Positions 7,833-14,671 of a stretch of 16,103 nt of DNA are shown here, piece by piece. The notes under the pieces were generated by a model that worked only from the letters and a program-made list of their open reading frames with translations, was not told the DNA's origin and searched no databases. Both the position numbers and the translations under genes were made by a program. Positions within the stretch are counted from its first letter, which is position 1; each line of letters opens with the position of its first letter. The DNA comes from JBFWQM01 sp050249455 (lineage in GTDB: Bacteria; Pseudomonadota; Alphaproteobacteria; MPNO01; VGEU01): NCBI GenBank assembly GCA_050249455.1, contig JBFWQM010000113.1:1-16103 (forward strand). Reading direction: 5' to 3'.

Positions 7833-8624
7833 TCAGATCTCGATGTTGCCGGCGCGGTTCCTGATCGCGCGCACCAGGCTGTAGGCAGCGAGCGATGACG
7901 TCTTCGGGTTCTCCGCCAGCGGCTTGCCGGCGATCTCCAGCCGCATCTCGCCGAACGCGCCCTTGGCCTCGATCAGGTGGATGTTGCCGGTCGCCGTCGG
8001 GTCGGCGGTCAGCAACACCTCCGTCTTCTCGAAGCCGAGGCCGGCCAGCGCAGTGGTGGCCGCGACGTTCGCGTTCTGGGTGTAGAGGCGCGCCGCCTCG
8101 CCCGCGTTGCCCTGGTACAGCACCGTCCGCTCGGTGACCGCGTCGAGGTCGCAGACCTTGTCCGCCGGCGTGCCCTTCCACGCCTTGGGCGGCTTGCGCG
8201 AGGTGTAGCGGACGTACTCCAGCCCGCCGATCTTCGCCGCCGCGATCGCGTCTGCGCCCGGGATGGCGCCGGCCGGCAGCATCAGCTTGGCGTTGCCGGC
8301 GAACGCAGCGTCGCGCAGCTTGTCGTAGACGCCGGGCACCGCGAGGCAGCCGACCGAGATGACGATCACGTCGATGCCGCGCTTCAGGAGGCCGACGCAG
8401 TAGTTGTCCACCGCATGGTGGCCGGCGCACTCGGCGGCGAGCGGCGGCAGGTCGTCGAGGTCGTCGGGCGAACCCACCACCTTGATCGACGACGGCACCT
8501 CCGCGCGCACCGCCTTGACCCGCTCCGGCATCTCCAGGATCGCCGCGATGCGCCCCGGGCCGTCGCCGAGCTTCTTCAGCACCTCGCGTCCCATCGCGCC
8601 GTAGCCGATCAGCAGCACGTCCAT
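7833..8624 (-). CDS. nadX: Aspartate dehydrogenase (NadX/DUF108 family)
   Basis: A 263-residue protein of the L-aspartate dehydrogenase family, which interconverts aspartate and iminosuccinate/oxaloacetate with NAD(P). The start at 8624 follows AAGGGAGA; the frame is open eight codons further to 8648 but has no better signal there. The N-terminal Rossmann motif is GYGAMG (residues 7-12), followed by AAECAGHHAV (about 63-72). The C-terminal catalytic part shows YTSRKPPKAW (140-149), YTQNANVAATTALAGLG (181-197) and NIHLIEAKGAFG (214-225), all family hallmarks; His216 is a likely active-site residue. No nadA or nadB is nearby, so a role in NAD synthesis is not supported. The position next to a TPP enzyme and an oxygenase cluster suggests a catabolic role or another imino/2-oxo acid substrate. 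The gene appears to be its own transcription unit. Confidence 0.88.
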   Translation of the reverse strand: MDVLLIGYGAMGREVLKKLGDGPGRIAAILEMPERVKAVRAEVPSSIKVVGSPDDLDDLPPLAAECAGHHAVDNYCVGLLKRGIDVIVISVGCLAVPGVYDKLRDAAFAGNAKLMLPAGAIPGADAIAAAKIGGLEYVRYTSRKPPKAWKGTPADKVCDLDAVTERTVLYQGNAGEAARLYTQNANVAATTALAGLGFEKTEVLLTADPTATGNIHLIEAKGAFGEMRLEIAGKPLAENPKTSSLAAYSLVRAIRNRAGNIEI

Positions 8625-8655
8625 CGCCGGTTCTCCCTTCGCACGCATGGACGTG

Positions 8656-8661
8656 ATTATA
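8656..8661 (-). promoter_or_regulatory. Consensus -10 box upstream of nadX
   Basis: A perfect TATAAT on the minus strand lies 31 bases before the nadX ATG, with the Shine-Dalgarno AAGGGAGA between them. No TTGACA-like -35 is found at 16-18 bases upstream; the region there is pyrimidine-rich and close to the end of the 8684-8760 repeat. In such GC-rich DNA an exact TATAAT at this distance from a start codon is unlikely by chance. An activator could replace the missing -35 (inference). Confidence 0.5.
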
Positions 8662-8683
8662 CCCGCTCAGCATGCGAAGGAGA

Positions 8684-8760
8684 CACCCCCTCCCCCAACC
8701 CCCTCGCGCGAGGGGGGCTTCACAGCCCTCCCCCTCGACGGGGAGGGTTGGGAGGGGGTG
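8684..8760. repeat. Palindromic C-rich/G-rich dispersed-type repeat
   Basis: A 77-bp element with complementary ends: 8684-8700 pairs with 8746-8760 apart from two extra C residues. It contains two inner hairpins. One is a perfect 18-bp palindrome at 8699-8716 centred on CTCGCGCGAG; the other has an 8-bp stem (CCCTCCCC at 8726-8733 with GGGGAGGG at 8740-8747). Elements with this CCCCTCCCCAACCC character are scattered between genes in many alphaproteobacteria. It lies between the TPP-enzyme stop (8785) and the nadX promoter and might form the 3' end of the upstream transcript. The copy number in this genome cannot be seen. Confidence 0.6.
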
Positions 8761-8784
8761 ACGCCACCCCCGGCCCTATCTCGC

Positions 8785-10428
8785 CTAACCATTGCGCACC
8801 GGCGGTCCGGCGAAGCGCTGGGCGAAGGGACCGACGGCGGTCATGTCGACCTCGACGATGCGCGGGCCGCGCGCCGCCAGGGCGCCACGGAGCACAGGAA
8901 GAAAGTCGTCGGCCGCCGCGACCTTGCAGTGGTCGATGCCGAGGCCGCGGGCAAGGCCGGCGAGGTCGGGAGTCTTCAGGTCGGCGAAGTAGTGCCGGCC
9001 GCCGAAGCGGTCGTCCTGGATGTTCTTGATGACGCCGTAGCCGCCGTCGTTCATCACGATCAGCACGACGTCGAGCCCCTCCTGCGCCAGGGTCGCGAGC
9101 TCGCCGAGGCTGACCGCCAGGCCGCCGTCGCCGGCCAGCGCGACCACCGGCCGGCCGGGCGCGCCGAGCGCGGCGCCGATCGCCATCGGCAGCCCCTGGC
9201 CGATGCCGCCGCCGAGCGCGTGGATGCCGCGGCCCGGCGCGCGCAGCACCGGCAGCCGGTTGCCCCAGGCGGTGTTGGACACCGTGATGTCACGCACCCA
9301 GGCGGCATCGGCCGGGAAGGTCTCGGCCAGGGCATCGACAAGTTTCTCGTAAGGGCCGAGCTGGCGGCGCAGCGCGGCTTCCGCCGCCTGTCGCGCGGCC
9401 GCGATGTCGGCGCCGAACGCGGCGTCCGTGCGCATGCGCCCCGCGAGACAATCGGCGAGGCGGTCGAGGGTCAGCGCCGCATCGGCGCAGACGAAGCGCG
9501 CCGCCGGATAGGGCTTGTTCTCCTGCGCCGGGTCGGCATCGATGCGGTAGAGCGGCTGCGGCAAGCGCAGCATGTATTTCAGCGTCTCGTTGCTGCGCAG
9601 CCGCGAGCCGGCCACCACCATCGCGTCGCAGCCGGCGTAGAGCGCCTCGGCCGCCGGCACGACGTTGAACGAACCGAGCGTGCGCGGGTGGTCCTCCGCC
9701 ACGATGCCGCGGCCGTGCACGCTGGTGACGATGCCGAAGCCGAGGTCCGCGAGCCGCCGCGCCGCCGCGCCGGCGCCCAGCGCGCCGCCGCCCAGCCACA
9801 GCATCGGCCGCCGCGCGCGCGACAGCGCGTCGGCCAGCGCATCGACCGCCGCGTCGGCCGGCGCCGGCGCCGCGACCGGCAGCGGCGCGAAGTCGGGCGG
9901 CAGTGGCGCGTCGCCTTCCTGGACGTCGATCGGGATCTCGACGCTGACCGGGCCCATCGGCGGGGTCAGCGCGACGCGCACCGCCTCCTTCAACGTCGGC
10001 AGCAGCATCTCCGGCGCCTGCACCCGCCACGCGCCCTTGCACACCGCGCGCAGCATGGCGAGCTGGTCGCGCGCCTCATGGATGTAGCCGGAGTCGCGGT
10101 CGAGCCAGTTGCGCTCGATCTGGCCGGTGACATGAACCACAGGCGACTGCGCGGTCTGCGCCTCCACCAGCGCACCGCAGGTGTTGCCTGCGGCAGTGCC
10201 GGTGGACGAGAACGCGAGGCCGACGCCGCCCGCGGCGCGCGCATAGGCGTCGGCCATGTTGACGGCGCCGGCTTCAGTCCGTGCAGCGACGAAGCGGATG
10301 CGGTTGCGCCGGCCGATCGCATCCAGCATCGGCATGTTGTGGATGCTGATGACACCGAACGCGGCGCCGACGCACGCTTCCTCGAAGAACCGCGCGACGA
10401 GGTCGCCGGCCGGGATCGTGTCAGACAT
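8785..10428 (-). CDS. Thiamine pyrophosphate-dependent enzyme (acetolactate synthase/benzoylformate decarboxylase superfamily)
   Basis: A 547-residue three-domain TPP enzyme. The N-terminal PYR domain has the catalytic glutamate in ARTEAGAVNMADAYARA (Glu52), which activates the cofactor, and an SSTGTAAGNT loop. The central domain (about 190-330) starts with the RRPMLWLGGGALGAG segment. The C-terminal PP domain has the TPP/Mg motif, GDGG at 433-436 with Asn460 closing the motif (MNDGGYGVIKN). Members decarboxylate or ligate 2-oxo acids. The sequence does not allow me to choose between acetolactate synthase, benzoylformate decarboxylase or another specificity. No acetolactate synthase small subunit is present, so branched-chain amino acid synthesis is unlikely. 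Its start overlaps the end of the upstream SDR by eight bases, so the two are co-translated and probably act in sequence. Confidence 0.88.
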   Translation of the reverse strand: MSDTIPAGDLVARFFEEACVGAAFGVISIHNMPMLDAIGRRNRIRFVAARTEAGAVNMADAYARAAGGVGLAFSSTGTAAGNTCGALVEAQTAQSPVVHVTGQIERNWLDRDSGYIHEARDQLAMLRAVCKGAWRVQAPEMLLPTLKEAVRVALTPPMGPVSVEIPIDVQEGDAPLPPDFAPLPVAAPAPADAAVDALADALSRARRPMLWLGGGALGAGAAARRLADLGFGIVTSVHGRGIVAEDHPRTLGSFNVVPAAEALYAGCDAMVVAGSRLRSNETLKYMLRLPQPLYRIDADPAQENKPYPAARFVCADAALTLDRLADCLAGRMRTDAAFGADIAAARQAAEAALRRQLGPYEKLVDALAETFPADAAWVRDITVSNTAWGNRLPVLRAPGRGIHALGGGIGQGLPMAIGAALGAPGRPVVALAGDGGLAVSLGELATLAQEGLDVVLIVMNDGGYGVIKNIQDDRFGGRHYFADLKTPDLAGLARGLGIDHCKVAAADDFLPVLRGALAARGPRIVEVDMTAVGPFAQRFAGPPVRNG

Positions 10429-11215
10429 GGCGGGCGTTCCCTCCCGAGACGTCGAGCGCGGCGCCGGTGATGTAGGAGGCCCGCGGCGAGGCGAGAAAGA
10501 CGATCGCCGACGCGACCTCCGCCGGCGTGCCGAAGCGCCCCAGGGGAATGCGCCGTTCGCGCGCCAGGCCGGCGAGCCAGTCGTCCTTCGTCACGCCGGC
10601 CGGCGCCTGAGCGTCGAAGCGGCGTTGCCACTGCCCGGATTCGATGACGCCGAGCAGCACCGAGTTCACCCGGATGCCCGACTCCGCAAGGTCGAGGCTG
10701 AGCGTCTTGGTCAGCGACAGCGCACCGGCGCGCGCCGCCGCGGTGGCGGCGAGCCACGGCTCCGGCTGCACCGAGAGCAGCGCGTTGACGCACACGATCG
10801 CCGCCGCGTCGGACGCCTGCAGCAGCGGCAGGAAGGCGCGCGTCGGGTTGATCAGGCCGAAGAACTTGAGGTCGAGCTCCTCGCGCCATTCCGCGTCGGT
10901 GGTGTCGCCGAACCGCTTCATCATCGAGCGGCCGGCGTTGTTGACCAGGACGTCGGCGGCGCCGAACCGCGCCTGCACCGCATCGCGGAACGCCGTCACC
11001 GAAGCGGCGTCGCGCACGTCGCAGGCATGCCCCAGGACGTGATCGCGGCCGAAGCGCGCGGCAAGCCGGTCGGCGACGGCGGCGATCTTCGCGGCGTCGC
11101 GCGCGCAGAAGGCGACGTTCGCCCCCTCCTCCAGCATCTGCTCGACGGTGGCGAGCCCAATGCCGGACGACCCGCCCGTCACCGCCGCCGTGCGTCCGTT
11201 CAGCCCAAGGTCCAT
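10421..11215 (-). CDS. SDR-fold protein lacking the canonical catalytic residues
   Basis: A 264-residue short-chain dehydrogenase/reductase-fold protein. The start at 11215 gives the standard MDLGLNGRTAAVTGG N-terminus; the longer open frame runs into the upstream repeat. The nucleotide motif TGGSSGIG (13-20), an Arg after the second strand (CARD, suggesting NADP), and VNNAG (91-95) are intact. An ungapped alignment with the other SDR of this cluster (13521-14279) puts Ala145 at the catalytic Ser, Thr158 at the Tyr and Arg162 at the Lys, so Ser/Tyr/Lys are all replaced (segment LAATAAARAGALSLTK). I recall similar SDRs with this xxAARAG segment, so it is probably a real subfamily rather than a decayed gene. 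The eight-base overlap with the TPP enzyme suggests a linked function: altered chemistry, a binding role or a partner subunit. Confidence 0.85.
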   Translation of the reverse strand: MDLGLNGRTAAVTGGSSGIGLATVEQMLEEGANVAFCARDAAKIAAVADRLAARFGRDHVLGHACDVRDAASVTAFRDAVQARFGAADVLVNNAGRSMMKRFGDTTDAEWREELDLKFFGLINPTRAFLPLLQASDAAAIVCVNALLSVQPEPWLAATAAARAGALSLTKTLSLDLAESGIRVNSVLLGVIESGQWQRRFDAQAPAGVTKDDWLAGLARERRIPLGRFGTPAEVASAIVFLASPRASYITGAALDVSGGNARHV

Positions 11216-11251
11216 GCGCGTTTCCCGAAAGCCTGCGGTGCGGCAGCACGC

Positions 11252-11335
11252 GCCGGTTTGAAACCCGCGCCTACGCGATTGCGATGCCAGCGCGCCCAAC
11301 CCCGTCGATCCGTAGGGGCGGCTTTCAAACCCGCC
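11252..11335. repeat. Inverted pair of GGTTTGAAACC-type intergenic repeats
   Basis: Two similar sequences face each other in the 142-base gap between the SDR and IclR genes. The left copy (11252-11275) contains GGTTTGAAACCCGCGCCTACG; the right copy (11311-11335) is its near reverse complement, beginning CGTAGGGGCGGCTTTCAAAC. They differ at a few positions and by one base of length. Each half also has internal symmetry around TTTGAAA. This sequence type is a familiar dispersed intergenic repeat of Proteobacteria. The pair could fold into a long hairpin in the transcript between IclR and SDR. No clear promoter can be separated from it in this gap. Confidence 0.55.
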
Positions 11336-11357
11336 CGTCTCGCCGCCGCATCGCCGG

Positions 11358-12164
11358 TCACGACGCGGCCGCGATGCGCGCCGGTGCCGCGGCGCGGTGG
11401 CCGAGCCAGCCGGATATCTTCTCGGCGGCCTGCAGCACGGCGTCCTTCATCGTCGTCTCCAGTGCGCCCGGTTCCACCAGGTGCGCCGCGCCGGTGAGGT
11501 TGATCGCGGCGACGGCGCGCCCAGTGGCGTCGCGCACCGGCGCGGCGATCGATACGACGCCCTTCTCGTAGAACGCGCGGCTGATCACGAAGCCGCGGCG
11601 GCGATCGGCGGTCAGCATCTCCTTGAGCGCCGCCAACGTCGTGGGCGTCTGGTCGGTGTAGCGGTCGAGCGGCGCATCGCCGTAGAGCGCATCCAGCGCC
11701 GCCGGGTCGAGGTCGGCGAGAAGGACGCGGCCCATCGAGCTCGCGTGCGCCGCCAGGCGCGAGCCGACGTTGATGTTGCTCGCCAGCGCCGACCGGCTGG
11801 CGTAGCGGCTGACGTAGACGATCTCAGCGCCATCGCGGATGGCGAGGTGGCTGGACGCCCCGGTCGCGTCGCGCAGCGCCTCCAGCGCCGGCCGCGCGAC
11901 CTCCGGCAGCTCCAGCGCTGCGAGGTATTCGAACCCAAGGGTCAGCACCGCGGGGCCGAGGCGGAAGGTGCGCCCGTCGTCGAGCCGGCGGACGAAGCCC
12001 ATCGACTCCAGTGTGTGCATGATGCGGAACACGGTGGTCTTCGGCAGCGCGAGCTCGCGCGCGAGGTCGGCGAGCCCGATCGCCGGCCGCTCGCGCGAGA
12101 ACGCGCGCAGCACGCGCAGGCCGCGCTCCAGCGCCGGCACGATGTAGCGCGTCTCCTCGCTCAC
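11358..12164 (-). CDS. IclR-family transcriptional regulator
   Basis: A 268-residue regulator. The GTG start at 12164 forms a GTGA overlap with the stop of the upstream hydrolase; translation then reads SEETRYIVPALERGLRVLRAF, the classic IclR N-terminus. The winged helix-turn-helix covers about residues 8-75 (LADLARELALPKTTVFRIMHTLESMGFVRR). The IclR effector-binding domain follows from about 80 to 255, with MGRVLLADL, DRRRGFVISRAFYEKGVVSIAAPVRD and AAINLTG conserved. Members control catabolic genes for aromatic and carboxylic acids in response to pathway intermediates. Being embedded in the operon rather than divergent, it would be co-expressed with its probable targets. Likely operator sites cannot be identified by eye. 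The C-terminal tail after about 258 is alanine-rich and unconserved. Confidence 0.92.
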   Translation of the reverse strand: MSEETRYIVPALERGLRVLRAFSRERPAIGLADLARELALPKTTVFRIMHTLESMGFVRRLDDGRTFRLGPAVLTLGFEYLAALELPEVARPALEALRDATGASSHLAIRDGAEIVYVSRYASRSALASNINVGSRLAAHASSMGRVLLADLDPAALDALYGDAPLDRYTDQTPTTLAALKEMLTADRRRGFVISRAFYEKGVVSIAAPVRDATGRAVAAINLTGAAHLVEPGALETTMKDAVLQAAEKISGWLGHRAAAPARIAAAS

Positions 12165-12979
12165 GCCGACGTCTCCAGGAACGCGCGCAGCGGCCGGTTG
12201 AACGCCTCCGGGTCCTCCACGTAGCAGGCATGGCCGAGGCCGGGCAGGCTGGCGCGCTTGCAGCCCGGGATCGCCTCGGCGACCTTGCGGCACGCCTCCG
12301 GCGGGGTCACGCCGTCGGCCTCGCCCCACATCACCAGCGCCGGCGCGGCCGGCGGCAGGTCGGCGAAGATGTCGGCCTCGCGCAGCATGTGCACGGCGGC
12401 GCGGTAGCCGTCGGGGCGGACCGCCGCCATGACCTCGCGCACCCGCCGGCGGGCCAGCGCCGGCGCGTTGATGGTCAGCAGCGCCGCCGACCGGCGCTCG
12501 GCCAGGCCGGCGGGCCCGTACTGCCGCAGCAGGTCGAGCCGGCCGTGCACCCGCGACTGGCGCTCCGCGGGCTCCAGCCGGCCGTAGCCGGCGGCGGGGT
12601 CGGCGAGCACGAACCGGCTCACGCGCGCCGGGAAGCGCCTGGCGAACGCGGCGGCGACCAGCGCGCCGAGCGAATGGCCGACGACCGCCGCCGCGTCGAT
12701 GCCGAGCGCGTCGAGGAAGCCGGCCAGCGCGTCGGCGTAGTCGGCCGCGGCCGGCGACGGCATCGGCAGCAGATCGGAGCCGCCGTAGCCGGGCGCGTCC
12801 CAGGCGACCGTGCGCCAGCGCGGCGCGAACTCGGCGAGCTGTCCGTCCCACGACGGCGCGCCGGAGCCGACGCCATGCAGCAGCACCAGCGCCGGTCCGG
12901 ACCCCGCCTCGCGGTAGGAGATGCGCCGGCCGCCGGCGACGACGACGGTGCGGTCGGCGATGGCGCCGTCGGAAGCCAC
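12161..12979 (-). CDS. Alpha/beta hydrolase
   Basis: A 272-residue alpha/beta-hydrolase-fold enzyme. The oxyanion region is LVLLHGVGSG (about 31-40), the nucleophile is Ser103 in GHSLG, and the acid and base are likely Asp222 (WGEADGVTPPE) and His250 (LPGLGHACYVEDP). The arrangement resembles the meta-cleavage product hydrolase/enol-lactonase branch, for example 3-oxoadipate enol-lactone hydrolases, but the substrate is not determined. The predicted start is GTG at 12979, four bases after the cupin stop; there is no in-frame ATG close by. The stop overlaps the IclR start by four bases, so the gene belongs to a tightly coupled run of cupin, hydrolase and regulator. Confidence 0.9.
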   Translation of the reverse strand: MASDGAIADRTVVVAGGRRISYREAGSGPALVLLHGVGSGAPSWDGQLAEFAPRWRTVAWDAPGYGGSDLLPMPSPAAADYADALAGFLDALGIDAAAVVGHSLGALVAAAFARRFPARVSRFVLADPAAGYGRLEPAERQSRVHGRLDLLRQYGPAGLAERRSAALLTINAPALARRRVREVMAAVRPDGYRAAVHMLREADIFADLPPAAPALVMWGEADGVTPPEACRKVAEAIPGCKRASLPGLGHACYVEDPEAFNRPLRAFLETSA

Positions 12980-12983
12980 GGCG

Positions 12984-13505
12984 CTACTTCCGCTTCACCT
13001 TGGCCAGCGGATGGTCGGGCGGATAGGTCGGCGTCTTCGGCTTCGACGCGCCGAGCATGACGCACATCAGCGCCTCCTCCTGGCCGTGGTTGACCAGCCC
13101 GCGGTAGACGCCGGGCGGCACCGAGATCAGGTCGCGCTCGCCGAGTTCGGTCTCCCAGCGCTGGCCGTCGACCTCGCAGAACACGCGGATCTTGCCGCGC
13201 AGCATGAAGAACACCTCCTCGACGTCGTCGTGCACGTGCGACGGGCCTTCGCAGCCGGGCGGCAGCACCATCGTCGAGAACGTGAAGTGCTCCGACGGCA
13301 CGGCGTTGTCGTCGGCGTCCACGCCGGTGCCGCCGGTGCCGACATAGCGCATCTGCGCGCGGCGGTACTTGGGATCGAAGTCGGCCTGGAACTTGAGCGC
13401 GTCCCAGTCATAGCGGCGCGTCGCGTAGCGCGCGACCCGTTCGGTCATCGTGCGGGCCAGGTCCTCGGTCTCGTCTGACAGCTTCTGCGCAGTCTCAGCG
13501 TTCAT
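12984..13505 (-). CDS. Small single-domain cupin protein
   Basis: A 173-residue cupin. The ATG at 13505 is fixed by a perfect AAGGAGG (13511-13517) six bases upstream, the strongest ribosome-binding site in the window. Cupin motif 1 is complete: Gly84, His90, His92, Glu97 and Gly104 in the spacing G(X)5HXH(X)4E(X)6G. In motif 2, PPGVYRGLVN (130-139), the position of the fourth metal ligand His holds Arg135. Three ligands remain, so metal binding is still possible. The N-terminal 70 residues (Arg/Tyr-rich, YATRRYDWDALKFQADFDPKY) are not part of the cupin barrel. Such small cupins in catabolic operons are often isomerases, dioxygenases or binding proteins; the activity here is unknown. It lies 15 bases after the upstream SDR. 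Confidence 0.85.
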   Translation of the reverse strand: MNAETAQKLSDETEDLARTMTERVARYATRRYDWDALKFQADFDPKYRRAQMRYVGTGGTGVDADDNAVPSEHFTFSTMVLPPGCEGPSHVHDDVEEVFFMLRGKIRVFCEVDGQRWETELGERDLISVPPGVYRGLVNHGQEEALMCVMLGASKPKTPTYPPDHPLAKVKRK

Positions 13506-13520
13506 GGTCGCCTCCTTCGC

Positions 13521-14279
13521 TCAATTCATCACGAAGCCGCCGTTGACCGGGATGAGCTGCCCGGTCACGAAGCTCGCCGCGTCGGACAGCAGGAACACCG
13601 CCGTCCCGACGAGGTCGTCGGGCATCTGCGCCCGCGGCATGGCACGGTTGTCGACATAGAGCCGGTGGCGTTCCGCCGGCACGTACTCGGTCGCCTCCAC
13701 CAGGGTGAGGCCCGGCGCGATCGCGTTGACGGCGACGCCGTCGGGCCCGAGCTCGCGCGCCAGCGAGCGGGTCATCGCGATCACCGCGCCCTTGCTCGCC
13801 ACGTAGTGCAGCAGCCGCGGCGCCCCCCACAATGCGGTGTCGGAGGCGACGTTGACGATCTTGCCCGCGCCGGACCGGCGCAGATGCGGCGCGCAGGCGC
13901 GGGCGGCAAGCCAGGTGCCGCGCACGTTCACCGCCATGACCCGGTCCCAGGTCTCGACGTCGATCTCCTCGAACGTCTTGCCGCCGATGCCGGTGGCGAT
14001 GGCGCCGTTGTTGACCAGCCCGTCGATGCCGCCCATCGCGTCCGCGGCCGCCGCCGCCATCGCCGCGACCGATGCCGGGTCGGCGAGGTCGACCGGCACG
14101 AACGTCGCCGCATGCCCGGCCGCCTTCAGCTTCGCCGCCTCCTCGCGCCCGCGGTCCGCCAGCACGTCGCCGAGCGCCACCGCCGCGCCGGCCGCGCACG
14201 CCGCGGCGGCGAACGCCTGCCCCAGCCCGCGCGCCGCGCCGGTGACGACGATCCGCTTGCCGGCGAGGATGGCGGTCAT
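13521..14279 (-). CDS. Short-chain dehydrogenase/reductase (classical SDR)
   Basis: A 252-residue classical SDR that oxidises or reduces an alcohol/ketone with NAD(P). Cofactor motif TGAARGLG (13-20), VNNGA (89-93) and the catalytic Ser146, Tyr159 and Lys163 (NVASD; HYVASK) are all present. An Asp at the end of the second strand (ALGDV) favours NAD(H), the direction expected for a catabolic dehydrogenase. Two in-frame ATGs compete: 14279, used here because MTAILAGKRIVVTG matches the usual family start, and 14288, three codons earlier (MVP). Neither has a strong ribosome-binding site. The inserted GIY-YIG element ends 33 bases upstream of 14288, so the original 5' region may have been altered. 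A role in oxidising a hydroxylated product of the Rieske enzyme is inference. Confidence 0.9.
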   Translation of the reverse strand: MTAILAGKRIVVTGAARGLGQAFAAAACAAGAAVALGDVLADRGREEAAKLKAAGHAATFVPVDLADPASVAAMAAAAADAMGGIDGLVNNGAIATGIGGKTFEEIDVETWDRVMAVNVRGTWLAARACAPHLRRSGAGKIVNVASDTALWGAPRLLHYVASKGAVIAMTRSLARELGPDGVAVNAIAPGLTLVEATEYVPAERHRLYVDNRAMPRAQMPDDLVGTAVFLLSDAASFVTGQLIPVNGGFVMN

Positions 14280-14320
14280 CGGAACCATCCGCTTTTACGC
14301 GGGGCGCCTTGGCCAAAACT

Positions 14321-14369
14321 TCCGTCATGGCCGGATCGGCCGAAGGCCGACTTCCGGCCATCCACGTCT
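14321..14369. repeat. Left 49-bp arm of the GIY-YIG element (REP-like hairpin)
   Basis: This arm is the reverse complement of 14672-14720 at 48 of 49 positions. It is itself a hairpin: ATGGCCGGA (14327-14335) pairs with TCCGGCCAT (14353-14361), TCGGCC (14336-14341) pairs with GGCCGA (14345-14350), the loop is GAA (14342-14344), and CT (14351-14352) forms a two-base bulge. A stem with a small one-sided bulge is also a feature of REP sequences. Confidence 0.88.
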
Positions 14370-14383
14370 CGGAGCGCCCCGCC

Positions 14384-14671
14384 ATGTCCGGCGGCTGGGT
14401 CTACATCATGACCAATCGCCCCGACGGCACGCTTTACGTCGGCGTGACGAACGACCTTCTGCGCCGCGTGTGGGAGCATCGCGAGGGCCTGTTCGACGGA
14501 TTCACCAAGCGTCACGGCCTCACGCGCCTCGTCTACTTCGAGCAGTTCGAGCACATCAGCGCGGCGATCCAGCGCGAGCAGAACATGAAGCACTGGTCGC
14601 GCACCTGGAAAGTCCGCCGCATCCTCGCGTTCAACCCCGACTGGAATGACCTGTTCGAGACGCTGGTCTGA
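14384..14671 (+). CDS. GIY-YIG nuclease-family protein
   Basis: A 95-residue single-domain GIY-YIG protein of the small COG2827-like family. The VYI of GGWVYIMTN and the YVG of TLYVGVTNDLLRRVWEHREG are the two signature tripeptides. Arg/His in RRVWEH and Glu in AIQREQNMKHW fit the catalytic Arg and metal-binding Glu. The end NPDWNDLFETL is family-typical. The ATG at 14384 is chosen because GGAG lies nine bases upstream and the domain starts at once; the frame is open to a TTG at 14309, but that would translate the left repeat arm. Members are predicted to cut DNA; most have no known role. It is the only plus-strand gene in the right two thirds of the window and by eye has somewhat lower G+C than its neighbours, consistent with separate acquisition. 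Confidence 0.88.
   Translation: MSGGWVYIMTNRPDGTLYVGVTNDLLRRVWEHREGLFDGFTKRHGLTRLVYFEQFEHISAAIQREQNMKHWSRTWKVRRILAFNPDWNDLFETLV

Noticed and set aside
6475..8673. Minus-strand open frame of 732 codons across dctP and nadX
   Set aside because: Both real genes on this strand use other frames with clear motifs and ribosome-binding sites; this frame also runs through the terminator.
8647..10470. Plus-strand open frame of 607 codons opposite the TPP enzyme
   Set aside because: It is antisense to a complete TPP enzyme, begins inside the nadX upstream region and translates the 8684-8760 repeat.
14309..14383. N-terminal extension of the GIY-YIG protein starting at TTG 14309
   Set aside because: It would encode the left repeat arm; a ribosome-binding site precedes the ATG at 14384 and the domain starts directly after it.
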